A DNA stretch of 64,000 nt from Volutella citrinella. Taxonomy: Eukaryota > Ascomycota > Sordariomycetes > Hypocreales > Nectriaceae. The DNA is taken from contig JAWZSP010000006.1 of NCBI GenBank assembly GCA_034401135.1, forward strand, positions 3,844,001-3,908,000, read 5' to 3'. Positions within the stretch are counted from its first letter, which is position 1. Every line of letters starts with the position of its first letter. The position numbers and the translations under genes were made by a program. Below, in pieces: positions 13,501 to 23,748 of this stretch. The notes beneath the pieces are model-generated. The model saw only the letters and a program-made list of their open reading frames with translations, did not search any database and was not told the DNA's origin.

Positions 13501-16303
13501 TTCTGGGGAAAGCCAGGAGGTATCCCATGGGGAGAATGGAGCGTTGTACGTAATGACGGCGACGAGTAAACAGGAATTCGGGGCGACTTTGACGTGCTCA
13601 CGGCGTGTCCTGGGAGTCCGAGCGGCCGTGTCTCGAGGCATTGATTTGCTCCCCCTCTCCGGAGTCCACAAGTATTACACGTACAATATGGGGTCCTTAC
13701 GGGGTCGCAGGCGAGAGAAAGATCGTCAACCGCAGTGGACCGAGCCACTGATTTCCCTCGTCTCAGAATTGCTCGCCCCCCTCCAGCGAAGGCACCCGGC
13801 CCCGAGGCTCTCTTGGATTGAGGCTCCATAATATGTCGTCGTCACGGGAAGTACGGGAGGCGTTCAGGCGGGCCTCGTTCTAGCAGCTTTCTAGAAAAAG
13901 GTGGCTCTGCGCTAGTCCTACGCCAACACTCGTCACCGCACAGGGACCAGGGGAGTTGGGGTGGGCGAATACAGACTTTTTTGCAACTGGCGGGTCCCTC
14001 CCCCTCCCCTTTACACTCTGTGAGTGACTAACGGACGACCCTTTGCACGCTCGGAGCCGCAGCCAGGTGTCACGAAGGTGGTGGTCGATGCGTCAGCTGG
14101 GAGGATCAGATATGCTCTGTACAGAAGGTTGCCCCCTGTAATTATCCTGTTTCGCCCAAAAATATCTCGTCCAATTCATGGATGCATCGCCTCGACCATC
14201 AACACCAGCCAAGAACTGCTTGACTCGCCGATACCTTGGGACCGGCCCGGGATCGAGTTGGGGGACAGATGCTCAAAGCTCGCCAAGCTCTGGACGAACC
14301 CACAGTGAGGTCAATTACCAGTGCCAAGCAGTCTCGGCGAGAGGACCGGCTCTACCGTGGGCAAGAAGATTTGCAGAGCGGGCAGCCGAAGAATCGGGCA
14401 TCTGCTTGCGCACGTTGCGGCGCGTGTCTGTCGTGTCGTGCATGGCCATGACGAGAACGTGTAGAGAGTGCTGAATCAATTATTAGAGACACGGCCACCC
14501 AAGACAGAGCGGCACAGAGCCCTATGGAGCAACATGGAGCCCTCCCCTTCCTCATCAGGATGCGACTCTAGCTCCATTGGCGCTGGCCCGTGGGGGGACG
14601 AGCCAGGAGCGTGCAAAACATGCTTGTTTCCCGTCCGTCTTTTCTTCTTCGTCTTCTTCGTCTACAGGGAGATGCCTGCTGCCGAGACACTGCGACGAGG
14701 CGACTCACACTCGCATGCCCCGGGACCCGAGGGACCCAAGAGGCCCGTCTCCACTGCCGTACACATGGTTCACCATCCTTGGTTTAGTCTCGGTTTGCGT
14801 CCTCTCTGGCGGAAGAGGAGGCTGTCGTCGGGTGGAGTGGCCCATCTCCACCGCCCCTCCCATCGATCATGTTCCGACGACGATGCCTGCTCCGACTGGA
14901 CGGTCCCGTAGCTGGGCATGCCATTGTTGCGTCCCGTGAGCATAGCACATTCTGCTAGCACCGTTGGCACGTCCTTGGTGTCAAGAGGCGCCGCCACCGC
15001 CGCCACCGTCATCACCGCCGTGTCTAGCACGCAGTAGCAGCAGTAGTTAAAATCGACAGTCTTGCGGCGCCGTGCCATTCGTCCCAGGAGCCCCGAATGC
15101 TTGGCATGTACAATTTATGCACCGTAAACGCCCCGGGTGGGCCGGCGTTTGCAGCAGCATCAGCCTCTTCGTCATTGTGCCTGACTGTCGACAATAGCAT
15201 GTGCCTGCTGCACTGGCCTACAGTACGTATGTAGTACATGTACGTACTATACCGTGCAAGAGTAGGAGTAATCAGTCGGGCCGTCGTGAGGGGAAGAGGG
15301 AGGGGAAGTTGTTGCTGAAACACCCACTCATCATGACCACTTACACCATCCCTCGATACTAGATCCATGCCGTCGGAGACATACAGACAGGCAGCAGCAT
15401 CTCCAGTTCCGTGAAAATACTGCATATTCTTCACATCGCTGCTCACCGGTTCGGAGAAATTGCCCCAAAGCAGCGATTCTCACGGATGAGGCGGCCGAGC
15501 AATACACACAACGATGACAATCCCGTACGTAACATGACGATGGCTTCTGCAGCTGAATGCTGCCGCAGCACCGGGATAGTCCAACCCCCAGTACTGCGGG
15601 ACGGTACGGCCAACGCCTCACAACTTCTTGTCCCCCCACAGGGGACCTATCGCCAAGGTCGTTCCGTCCATTTCTCGCCTGTCACCCCATGGAGAAGACC
15701 ATGTCCATTCTCCAGCTTTTCTTAGTCCCGTCCGTTCCAACGAATGACTGGCGGCCCCCCCGTCGCTCACTAGGGATGGGATGGACCATGACATGATGCG
15801 ACACGCCGGCTCGACCCAAGCCTCGACAGTCTTGTGGAGAAAAGGACATCGACACCGGGGGCCTTCGTGGAGACCGGAGACTTCTGGGAGCCTTCGAACA
15901 GAGCACACAGAGAGGTCAGCAATGCGACCTGCATACGAATCCCGAGACGGATGGCCTCCGAGTCGCCAGACAACATCGACTGGTCCCCTCAAGACTGGGC
16001 AGAGCCCCACGCTGGCTCCCGCTCCGCTCCGCTCCACCATGGGGAGATTGGGTCTGGTGTAAATGCCTCTGGTCCGTTCAGAGTCCCTAGTCTTCCGCTT
16101 TGGGTAACTTGACAAAGCGACCACTTGCGGGTTTGCCGCCGCGCGAGGGCTTCGCCCCAGAGTGTCGCGGTGCGGTGGGTCGGGGATCATCGTAGAACGG
16201 CTGCCACGAGAGAAGACAGAGGGAATTCCAGACTCTCCCAGTCGTCCGTCTCTTCTCCATCCTCCTCCTTCCCCAGTCCCTGTCGCTCTCACCACCGTCG
16301 ACA
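10533..16303. other. Gene-free stretch, 5.8 kb
   Basis: This lies between the divergently oriented terpene cyclase and amino-acid permease. It must contain both promoters. I see no family motif in any ORF, including the 237-codon minus-strand ORF at 15618-16331, which overlaps the permease promoter and has no recognisable content. An imperfect inverted repeat (AGTACGTA/TACGTACT) sits at 15222-15248. Confidence 0.55.
15222..15248. repeat. Imperfect inverted repeat
   Basis: The arms AGTACGTA (15222-15229) and TACGTACT (15241-15248) are exact reverse complements around an 11-base spacer that itself contains GTACAT. They could form a small hairpin or a binding site for a symmetrical dimer. The function is unknown. 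Confidence 0.6.
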
Positions 16304-16312
16304 TATATATAT
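16304..16312 (+). promoter_or_regulatory. TATA-like element of the amino-acid permease
   Basis: A TATATATAT run lies about 170 bp upstream of the permease ATG. It is followed by a strongly CT-rich leader, a typical core promoter layout for well-expressed genes in filamentous ascomycetes. Confidence 0.55.
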
Positions 16313-16481
16313 TCTCCTTCTGACGCTTCACTCGTTCTTTCTGCCATCACGCACTCGCCTCCTCCCCCTTCCTCCCCTCCTCTTTGCTCTCCTCTCTCAA
16401 ATCCACTCCCTCACTTTGTCTTTTCTCTCCTTCTTTACTCTCCGGAAGAGAATCAAGAAAAGAAACATACATCCCGCCACC

Positions 16482-17930
16482 ATGGGTTACACACCAGACG
16501 CCGAAAAGGCAATCTACCCCTCCGATCAGGGCAACGACTCCAGCAAGTCCAACAGCAAGGAGAAGTTCGACCCCGAGGCCGCAAACACCTACAATGCCGC
16601 CGGCGAGACCGAGACCGTCGTCGGCTTCGGCGGCCAGGGAGGCAAGAACTTCCGCACAATGTCCAAGTGGGACACCGTCTTCGCCCTCATCACCAACCAG
16701 GTCGGCCTCGGCGTCCTGTCCCTGCCCGGCGTCCTCAAGACCTTTGGCATCATCCCCGGCATCATCGCCATCGTCGGCATCGGCGCCCTCTCCTGGTACA
16801 CGGCCTTTGAGCTCAAGCAGTTCTACGCCCGCCACCAGCACGTCCTCAACGTCGTCGACATGTGCCGCGTCGTTGGTGGCCGCCCCCTCGAGATCGCTGC
16901 TGGCATCGGTCTGCTGATCCAGGTCATCATGACCGCCGCCTCCGCCTCCGTCACCCTCTCCATCGCCTTCAACACCATTAGCGAGCACTCCGTCTGCACC
17001 GTCGGCTTCATCGGCATCGGCTGTCTGTGCTGCTTCATCCTCTGCCTTCCCCGAACCGCAAAGTTCGTCGCCTGGTCCGGCATCCCCTGCTCCGTCAGCA
17101 TCATTGCCGCTGCCCTCCTCGTCATGATCGCCCTGGGCGTCAAGAACCCCACTGCTGCTCCTCCGGGCTGGGAGAAGAAGATTGAAGTCGTCGCCTACCC
17201 CAGTTTCCGCGATGGCCTCAACGGCTGCCTCAAGATCGTCTATGCCTACTCCGGAAACATCAACTTCGTTGGTTACATGGCCGAGATGGTTGACCCCATC
17301 AACGACTTCGGCTTCGCTCTTGCCTGGCTCGAGGTCAGCTCCATCACCTTCTACACCGTTGTTGCCATTGCCATCTACTGCCTGGCTGGCGAATACACCG
17401 TCTCGCCTGCTCTGGGTTCTGCCCCCCACCTTATTGCCAAGATCGCCTATGGCATCGTTCTCCCCGCCGTCCTGTCCACTGGTCTGGCTTTCGGCCACAC
17501 CGGTATCAAGTATGTCTACGTTGAGGTCATGAAGATGTTCAAGCTTACCGGCGAGATGACGGCCAACACTACCCGATCCTGGTCCATCTGGACCGCTATT
17601 GTGGCTGTCTTCTGGACCCTCTGCCTGATTCTCTCCAATGCCATCCCTGTCTTTGACTCCATCCTGTCCATTGCCTCGGCCACCACTATTTCGTGGTTCA
17701 CCTTTGGCTTCAGCGCCATCTTTTGGTTCCACATCAACTGGGACCGCAAGTTCAACGGCTGGCGCAAGATCTGCCTCACCATGGTCAACGTCTTCCTCAT
17801 CGTCATCTCCCTGTTCTGTAACGGCGCCGGTCTGTGGTCGTCCATTACGGAGCTCACGGACATCTTTGCCGACCCCAACAGCAAGGTCCAGGGAGTGTTT
17901 GACTGTGGCGATAACTCCATCTTCTCATAA
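16482..17930 (+). CDS. Neutral amino-acid permease, mtr/AVT type (AAAP family)
   Basis: Single exon, 482 aa. The family are membrane amino acid/proton symporters; the closest known relatives I recognise are the Neurospora mtr-type N-system (neutral and aromatic amino acids). The N-terminus (1-62) is hydrophilic and cytosolic. From MSKWDTVFALITNQVG about 11 hydrophobic segments follow, including the family-typical first-helix run QVGLGVLSLPG. The C-terminus is short (CGDNSIFS). I chose the ATG at 16482 because its context is a near-ideal Kozak (GCCACCATGG) and the protein then starts as in the family. An in-frame Met at 16125 would add low-complexity sequence encoded by the CT-rich leader. A 461-codon antisense ORF over the same DNA is a codon-bias shadow. 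Substrate range cannot be read from sequence. Confidence 0.93.
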   Translation: MGYTPDAEKAIYPSDQGNDSSKSNSKEKFDPEAANTYNAAGETETVVGFGGQGGKNFRTMSKWDTVFALITNQVGLGVLSLPGVLKTFGIIPGIIAIVGIGALSWYTAFELKQFYARHQHVLNVVDMCRVVGGRPLEIAAGIGLLIQVIMTAASASVTLSIAFNTISEHSVCTVGFIGIGCLCCFILCLPRTAKFVAWSGIPCSVSIIAAALLVMIALGVKNPTAAPPGWEKKIEVVAYPSFRDGLNGCLKIVYAYSGNINFVGYMAEMVDPINDFGFALAWLEVSSITFYTVVAIAIYCLAGEYTVSPALGSAPHLIAKIAYGIVLPAVLSTGLAFGHTGIKYVYVEVMKMFKLTGEMTANTTRSWSIWTAIVAVFWTLCLILSNAIPVFDSILSIASATTISWFTFGFSAIFWFHINWDRKFNGWRKICLTMVNVFLIVISLFCNGAGLWSSITELTDIFADPNSKVQGVFDCGDNSIFS

Positions 17931-19644
17931 GTCACGCAACTCCACCCCGCTTGTACTTTTGCTCTGCCTCACCGCAGACACACATTTTTCCTGGCCTGGT
18001 TCTTGACCCCTGTGCTGCTTTGTTGCCAAGTCTGCGTCGGAGCAATCTGGCCATAATGTACATATGTCATGTCACTATTTTGGGGCAAACTGTTAAATAA
18101 GAGAATTCATCAATCCATCTTCTCCACAAAACGTTCGTACTGTACCGTGTTGGCCCGTTCTCATTTGCTGTGACGTTCTCTGAGAAGGTCACTAGACTCG
18201 TGGACCCCTGACTCAAGTGTTCTGTGCAAGGGCCACGTGCTAGGCTGCAGTCTTGTATTGCTCCGAGTTGGACCGGCCCGGTCAAAGACATTGCGTGTGA
18301 AATCCTCTCTCCGGCTTGCAATTGCAATCGGCGACCTCTGTTGAAGGCCATATAGCGTCTTGGCAGCTACATTGAGAGGGTAGATCCCAGCTGTTGTGGA
18401 CCGTCGTTGAATAAAAGTTTGCTAATGTCGGCTCTTAGTCGTGTGGGTCTCGCGGTTTCATGCCGTAACGTCATGCAACCTCGGCGGATCTGGGCGGATC
18501 GGGCGGAGCCCAAAGAGCCTCACTCGCTCCGCCGTCCAGGGGCATGCGGCTCCGAGTGGTCCAACGGAAAGGCCGTTGCTGATGCGCCCTGCGGCTTTAA
18601 GCGGGCCGCTCTCCTGACGGCGAACGACTGGTTCTCGTGCTGGCAGGCAGGACGAGGCTACCACCAGCCAGAGCTGACGTGTGGCGACTTGTGGCAGTAC
18701 AGAGCTGAGCCACCGGTGGACCGTCTTGGTCGTCTTGGCCGTCTGCCACAATATGATCCGTGTGGTGCGCAAGAGTGGTGTGGTGCCTTGGTGGCCGTCA
18801 ACGCTGAGTCCTAGCAAGAGTTGATCGCCGCCCGTGCAAGTGCCGCTGCATAGCATCCGTGTAGCCAGCTGTCCTCCTCTCACGAGCCCACTCGTCTGGT
18901 CGACATGGGCCACCAAGCAAGTAGGGGCATATGTCGAGATGGAGGTGCACATAAAGCCATGCCCAAATGCTGAGGCTCTGCGGGTTGTTGAGCCTCATCC
19001 TCCCCAGCCGAGGCCATCTGATGGGGCTGCCATTAGTCTTTATATCTCTCCTGCACCGGCCTTCGTCCTCCGGCATGGTTTCTTTTGTTCTCGTACCGGC
19101 AGCGCTCCTGCACCGGAATTCCGTGTGCACCACCGGCATCAACGCCAGAGCCGGTTCACTGCACCGGCGCTCCACGCCGGCTCGACAAGTCACGACAACC
19201 TCCCTTGCACGTCTCCGCCAGTAACCCATAATCGCCCACATCGCGTCGCAGTGCAACAGGGTATTTGTCGGCCGTGAGCCTCGAGTATTGTCGTCACAAA
19301 TGAGAGACCCTCTCGCGCAGGAAGAATGGCCACAAGAAGCTGCCAAGCGTCCCACTCTGACACTCGAAATCCACATGGGCCTGACACATGATGTCAGTGC
19401 ATCAGCTCCCTCTCGTCCAAGATGCGGCTCACATCGGCCGTTCCGCCACGCATCCGGCTCGTTGTCGACGACTGCTCGTTATGCTAGACCGTTAGCACGT
19501 AATTCATATCTCATGAACCTTGTCGTTCACATCATGGGATCCCGTGGGCCATCGACTGTCTCTTGGTGGAAGTTTCTATTCCCATCCGTACACGATTGTT
19601 TTGTATATGTACATTCCGGTCGGTCTCGACACGCGCAATCTCGT
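17931..19644. other. Intergenic region with 3' ends of two convergent genes
   Basis: This lies between the convergent permease and complex I subunit genes. An AATAAA at 18410-18415 could serve as a distant poly(A) signal for the permease. ORFs here, up to 192 codons, overlap on both strands and lack any motif; I support none. Confidence 0.55.
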
Positions 19645-20076
19645 CTAGTTGCTTCGCGCACCGCCCTTGGATTCCCGCAGCTCGTTCATCTTGGCCACTC
19701 GCTTCTTGAATTCATCGTACTGGCACTTCTCGTAGCTGTGTCGCTCGTCCTGTAGTCCCCGAAACTGTGTGAGCGTTTTGTTCTCGGCCGAGATGCGACG
19801 GTGCCTGGGTCAAGCCCCGCGGCGGCGCCTGGTCCTTGGGGTCTCCTTACCGTGCAGCTCCAGGGAGCGTACCAAGTGTCCCGTCGGCACTTGTTGAGGG
19901 GGATGAGGAGGTTCGCGCAGCTGTCTCGGTAGGCGATCGGGAGGCGAGCCTCGCGCATCTCCTCGCGGGTCGCTTCTAAGCGCTGGGTTAGCGAATTCGG
20001 GCGGGAAAACTGGCGCTGGACATCAGTCCGCCCGGGGAGACGTACGCCGCGGCTGGCTGATGGCGTCGGAACCCAT
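19645..20076 (-). CDS. NADH:ubiquinone oxidoreductase B18 subunit (NDUFB7-like)
   Basis: Three exons: 20076-20046 (only 31 nt), 19975-19851 and 19749-19645, with introns of 70 and 101 bp; 86 aa. This is an accessory subunit of mitochondrial complex I in the distal membrane arm, facing the intermembrane space. The twin CX9C (CHCH) pattern is complete: CANLLIPLNKC and CTDERHSYEKC, each with nine residues between the cysteines. These pairs form two disulfides through the Mia40 pathway. Other family signatures are the REEMREARLP lead-in, RRDTWYAPWSC, and the QYDEFKKRVAKM helix before the tail KGGARSN. Both splice junctions were set by family continuity. The position after WSC, usually acidic, is Thr here. 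Confidence 0.94.
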
Positions 20077-21110
20077 TTTGCGGTTCAATTGGGCGTCGAA
20101 ATGGGAGGTTGCTGTGGTGCAGAGCTGTCGTGAGATGCTATTCGGTTCAAGGCCGGCAGTTTCCATTTTTCGGCCTGAAAATCATGGCACCAACAGGGCT
20201 GCAGCCAATCAGCGAGCAGGAATTACCACCCCAACCTGTCAACTTGATCGACACCTCACAACCTGCATAATTGCTGGTGTGTGAGGATTCAATTGTCCAA
20301 AAATCCCATCATATCATCATGAAAGACTTCTCAAGCCTTGGATTCTCATCATGAGCCTACGACAGGCCCTGGTCGCCCAATTGGCACCAATCTTGAATGC
20401 AACGCCACAGTTGGTGGGTCTGGTGTGGCCAAGCAGATGATCAGCCACCAATGCTCGACCAAACCATTTTCGCCCTGTTATCGCTAAACTTTGGCTGATC
20501 CAAGCTCAACGAGGCCCCTGTGGAACTGGTAAAAACGACATTTCTCGGGTATATGCGGCGTTCTCTAGAAGCCCTGATATCCGAGAATGCGAGAAAGAGA
20601 GAGGGAGACGACAGGTAGTCCGGGGTGCTCTATGGCCCTCTGGCATCGACACAGACCATCGCATTCCAAGTGAGGCTCCGTGACCCATGTCGTCCGATCC
20701 CATGTACCATACACAAACACCAGGGACGGGTCTTCACGGGAACAACCACGCGTCCTCCAAAGTTCGGGCAATCTCCCTGCAAACGGCCTCAGATGCAAGC
20801 GAGGCCCCATCGTGAAAACCTCTTTGTGGTCCTGTACGGGACCGGGCCACGGAGCGCACGTGGGACGATTCATGGATTTTCTTCCTGTCATAGTATCACT
20901 ACAGTGGACCCCCGGGAAAGTCAAAGTCTGCTTCCCTCTGCAGCTCGTCAAGGATCTCGTCACGGGCCTGGTGAAACTTGACGAGCTCGTCATCAAGTGG
21001 TACAATTACGCCAAATCAGCTGTTTTATCTGATCGGGATGCCTCACCTCCCCAGGTCCAGGATATTTCTACTGAGCCGGCCGGACAGGTCCTTCCGGAGG
21101 GGAGTGTTGT
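20077..21110. other. Intergenic region, about 1 kb
   Basis: Promoter of the complex I subunit plus the 3' flank of the arylsulfatase. ORFs up to 146 codons exist in several frames on both strands. A short minus-strand frame near 20920-21010 reads like an acidic helix but ends quickly and cannot be spliced to a start in phase. No gene is supported. Confidence 0.5.
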
Positions 21111-23109
21111 CTAGGTCCAATGATGCCATGCGATGCCATCCCTGTATTCGTGCCCAACTTGAGGCCCCTCGGCATCCACAATGTATCCCTCCTCGCAGTG
21201 GTCGAAGCGAACCTTGACCTGGTCCTCGTAGAAGGCATCAAACTTGCTCTGCAGGGCGTCCTCCAAGGAGGCCACGTCGCCGTTCGGGTGGAGAACCTCC
21301 CAAGGCTTGATACACACCTGCCCTTTGCAAGACTTGAGCACCAACATGAGGGCATCAAGGCGGTTTACGAGATCCCGAGTGTTCAGGCCTAGCATCTTGT
21401 GCTCTACTGTTGACACAGCGGCATCCCGTGGATGGATAAGGTTCTTCAGTTGCCCTGGATCGGTCTATCCAAATGTCAACAGAAGCATCGTTGCTCGCAG
21501 CGCGAGGACTTACCTTGACATCGTATAGTTCGTGCTCGCCACTGCACCACACGGAGTAATACAGGTCATAGGTTTCGTGTACGAGCCGCACGCCCTTGTA
21601 AGTGTTGTTGTGCACAATACTTGAGCCATCACCTGCAAGGAGCAGGTCAGATCTGTGCGACAGCGGAGAATGAGCCGAGAAGCATACCGAAACCCCCAAT
21701 TTCGCCTTCTGCGAGTGCTATTCCCCAATATTCCACCGCAACATGCTCGTGTCTCTTAAAAGCACTGTCCTGACGCTGCGTCTCCAGCACGGGGATGGGA
21801 GTTCCATCAAAATCGCCTCGAAGATCGAGTCCCAGCAGTTGGAGGATGGTGGGCGCAAGGTCAATGTGCGTCGTGACGCTATCTTCGACTGCCCCTGCTG
21901 CTACTCCCGGGCCTCTGATGACGAGGGGCACACGAATGTCCTCCTCAAAGCCACACTCCTTGCCGGGAGGAAGCCGGTGGTGGCCAATGTGGTAGCCATT
22001 GTCGGAGCTGTAGATGATGTACGTATTGTTGAGGATGCCAGCATTGTCGAGCTGCCTCACGACTTGTTCCACCAGCTCATCAACTCCCTGGAGCGTCTGG
22101 AGACGAGCCCGGTAGAAGCTGTCGAGGTACTCTACTGAGCTCTCGTTGAACTGAGGCAACTCACGTATCCAGGCCACGCCACTGGGCTGGTGCACATGTC
22201 AGTGCTGTCCACGTGGAGTTTCAGGAAACGCCTTACCTCGTCAGGGTTGAAATTGTCTGTCCGTGGGACTTTGACATTGGGGAAAAGATGGGAATGCCTC
22301 TCCAGTGGAATTGGTATCGTCATGAGAGGCGCCCCGCCCTCGTTCTTCTCAACCTGAGAGTGTGGTGAGACAGGTGCGATTCCAACAAAGAAGGGTTTAT
22401 CAGAGCCAATGGCTTCCTCCAGGAGTGCATGAGCGTGGGCTTGGATGAGATCCGTCGTGTGCTCCCCATTGTGTCGCACCGGCGGCTCCTGGTTGTGCTG
22501 GTAGATGGGCCTCAGATACGAGTAAGTACCGGGGTCCAGCAGGAAGTTAGTTCCCGTCCAGGCAGCAGGATACGGCGAGGCGTAGTTGACGACAGTGTGG
22601 CCATTGAAGAGCTTTCCTGTGTAGTAGGTGCTGTAGCCGGCATCCTGAAGCCAAACGGGCAGATAGTTTTCGTTGTGGCCCTGCTCCACGAACTTGCGGT
22701 ATCCGCCTGTGGCAGCTCCAAGTCAGCATGCGGTTTCAATGAGGAAGTCCCGAGGCGTTGCGGGTAGCACCGGCGTCTCACCGTATGGGTACACGACGTC
22801 GGTCACGTTGGTGTTGTGCGGCTGTTTGCCCGTCCACAGGGCCACCCGCGCCGGGCAGCAGATGGCAGTTGTGGTGAAGTGGTTGACAAACGAGGTACCC
22901 TTGTCGACAATGAGCTTGTTCAACCGAGGCATGTACGAGACAGAGTCCAGGACCGCATCCTGGTCGTCCGTCAGGATGAAGACGATGTTGGGCTTGCGGG
23001 GCTCATCACCGCTATCGCCCAGAGGCACCTGGTCGCTGTGCTGCAGCGAAGCCGATGCCAGCAGCGCGACAGCTAGGCAAAGCCGCTTCAGAGTTGGCGA
23101 ACCATGCAT
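21111..23109 (-). CDS. Secreted arylsulfatase (formylglycine sulfatase family)
   Basis: Five exons: 23109-22782, 22706-22237, 22186-21688, 21632-21514 and 21464-21111, with introns of 75, 50, 55 and 49 bp; 589 aa. It hydrolyses sulfate esters, probably outside the cell. Residues 1-21 (MHGSPTLKRLCLAVALLASAS) form a signal peptide, which is why I chose this ATG rather than in-frame upstream ones. The metal-binding ILTDDQD (45-51) and the active-site signature CCPAR (C84-R88) are intact; Cys84 is the residue converted to formylglycine. Further down are VSPHSQVE and the SSDNGYHIGHHRL...GKECGFEEDIRVPL block of family S1 sulfatases. Length fits fungal arylsulfatases of the Neurospora ars-1 type. 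It is divergent from an arylsulfotransferase-family gene 639 bp away, suggesting linked roles. An N-acetylglucosamine-6-sulfatase-like specificity is an alternative. Confidence 0.93.
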
Positions 23110-23748
23110 TTTATGAGGCGGATTCTGTGTAAGGTGATACGCCAGGACGTTGTGAGACACGGCGCGGCGAGTTGTGAGTTGTGAGTCGTGAGTATAGGCG
23201 GCTGGTCCAATCACGCAATCGCGCAACAACTATTCGTGCTCCCACCGCCAATGGGTCCCCATAATAACTAACTCCAACTTCCATTCCAGTGACTAACTGC
23301 GATTGATAAGCTCTCAACTCACAGTGGAGAGAGGAGTCTTTTTAGAAAAGTAAAATAATTCTCCTTGAGTCGAAAAAAAACTTGTTGGAATACCCAGGTC
23401 CCCAGTTCAATTTGGAGTAAAACCCGTTGCCTCATTGCATCTCAGGCATCGTCGCATTGCATTGAACTGCAACTATACCGCTGGAACTGAAGCTGTGAGG
23501 CTTCTCACTCCCTTTTCAGTTTGATGTCAGATGTGCAGCGGTTTCCGCTCTGTACCTTGCATTTACGACATAACAATGGAGTGGTGCATCGTCACTCAGG
23601 AAATATTGTGTTGCTGAGTCCCACGCCGCCTCGCCCTGTCGAGGTCTGCTTATGTGCTATTCTTTGATCAAAAGACCGAAGTCATGTGCTGCTCTTAGAA
23701 ATATGGATCAGAACTGTCTCTCACAAACCTCGTAAAACAGATACAACT
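23110..23748. promoter_or_regulatory. Shared promoter region, arylsulfatase and arylsulfotransferase
   Basis: This 639-bp intergenic region separates two divergent starts. CCAAT pentamers occur near 23207 and 23250. A degenerate GAGTTGT repeat lies near 23168-23190. I looked for the palindromic ATGRYRYCAT site of the sulfur regulator CYS3/MetR and saw no exact match, so sulfur control is not shown by sequence. Confidence 0.55.

Noticed and set aside
16125..16481. Upstream in-frame extension of the permease (601 codons in total)
   Set aside because: The added sequence is Arg/Ser/Leu/Pro low complexity encoded by the TATA-containing, CT-rich promoter and leader. The ATG at 16482 has an excellent Kozak context and matches the family start.
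1..16481. Secondary-metabolite cluster around the terpene cyclase
   Set aside because: No ORF shows P450 heme-loop, FAD-binding, prenyltransferase aspartate-rich or ketosynthase motifs, so there is no cluster within this window.
16347..17732. 461-codon minus-strand ORF, Gly/Asp/Glu-rich
   Set aside because: It lies entirely antisense to the amino-acid permease. Its composition is the complement of C-ending codons, so it is a codon-bias shadow.
20900..21140. Minus-strand acidic helix-like frame next to the sulfatase stop
   Set aside because: It ends at a stop near 20900. No GT-AG combination I tried joins it in phase to the upstream open frame or to the sulfatase.
23110..23748. CYS3/MetR sulfur-control site between sulfatase and sulfotransferase genes
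   Set aside because: No exact ATGRYRYCAT match was found by eye. Sulfur regulation stays a hypothesis.
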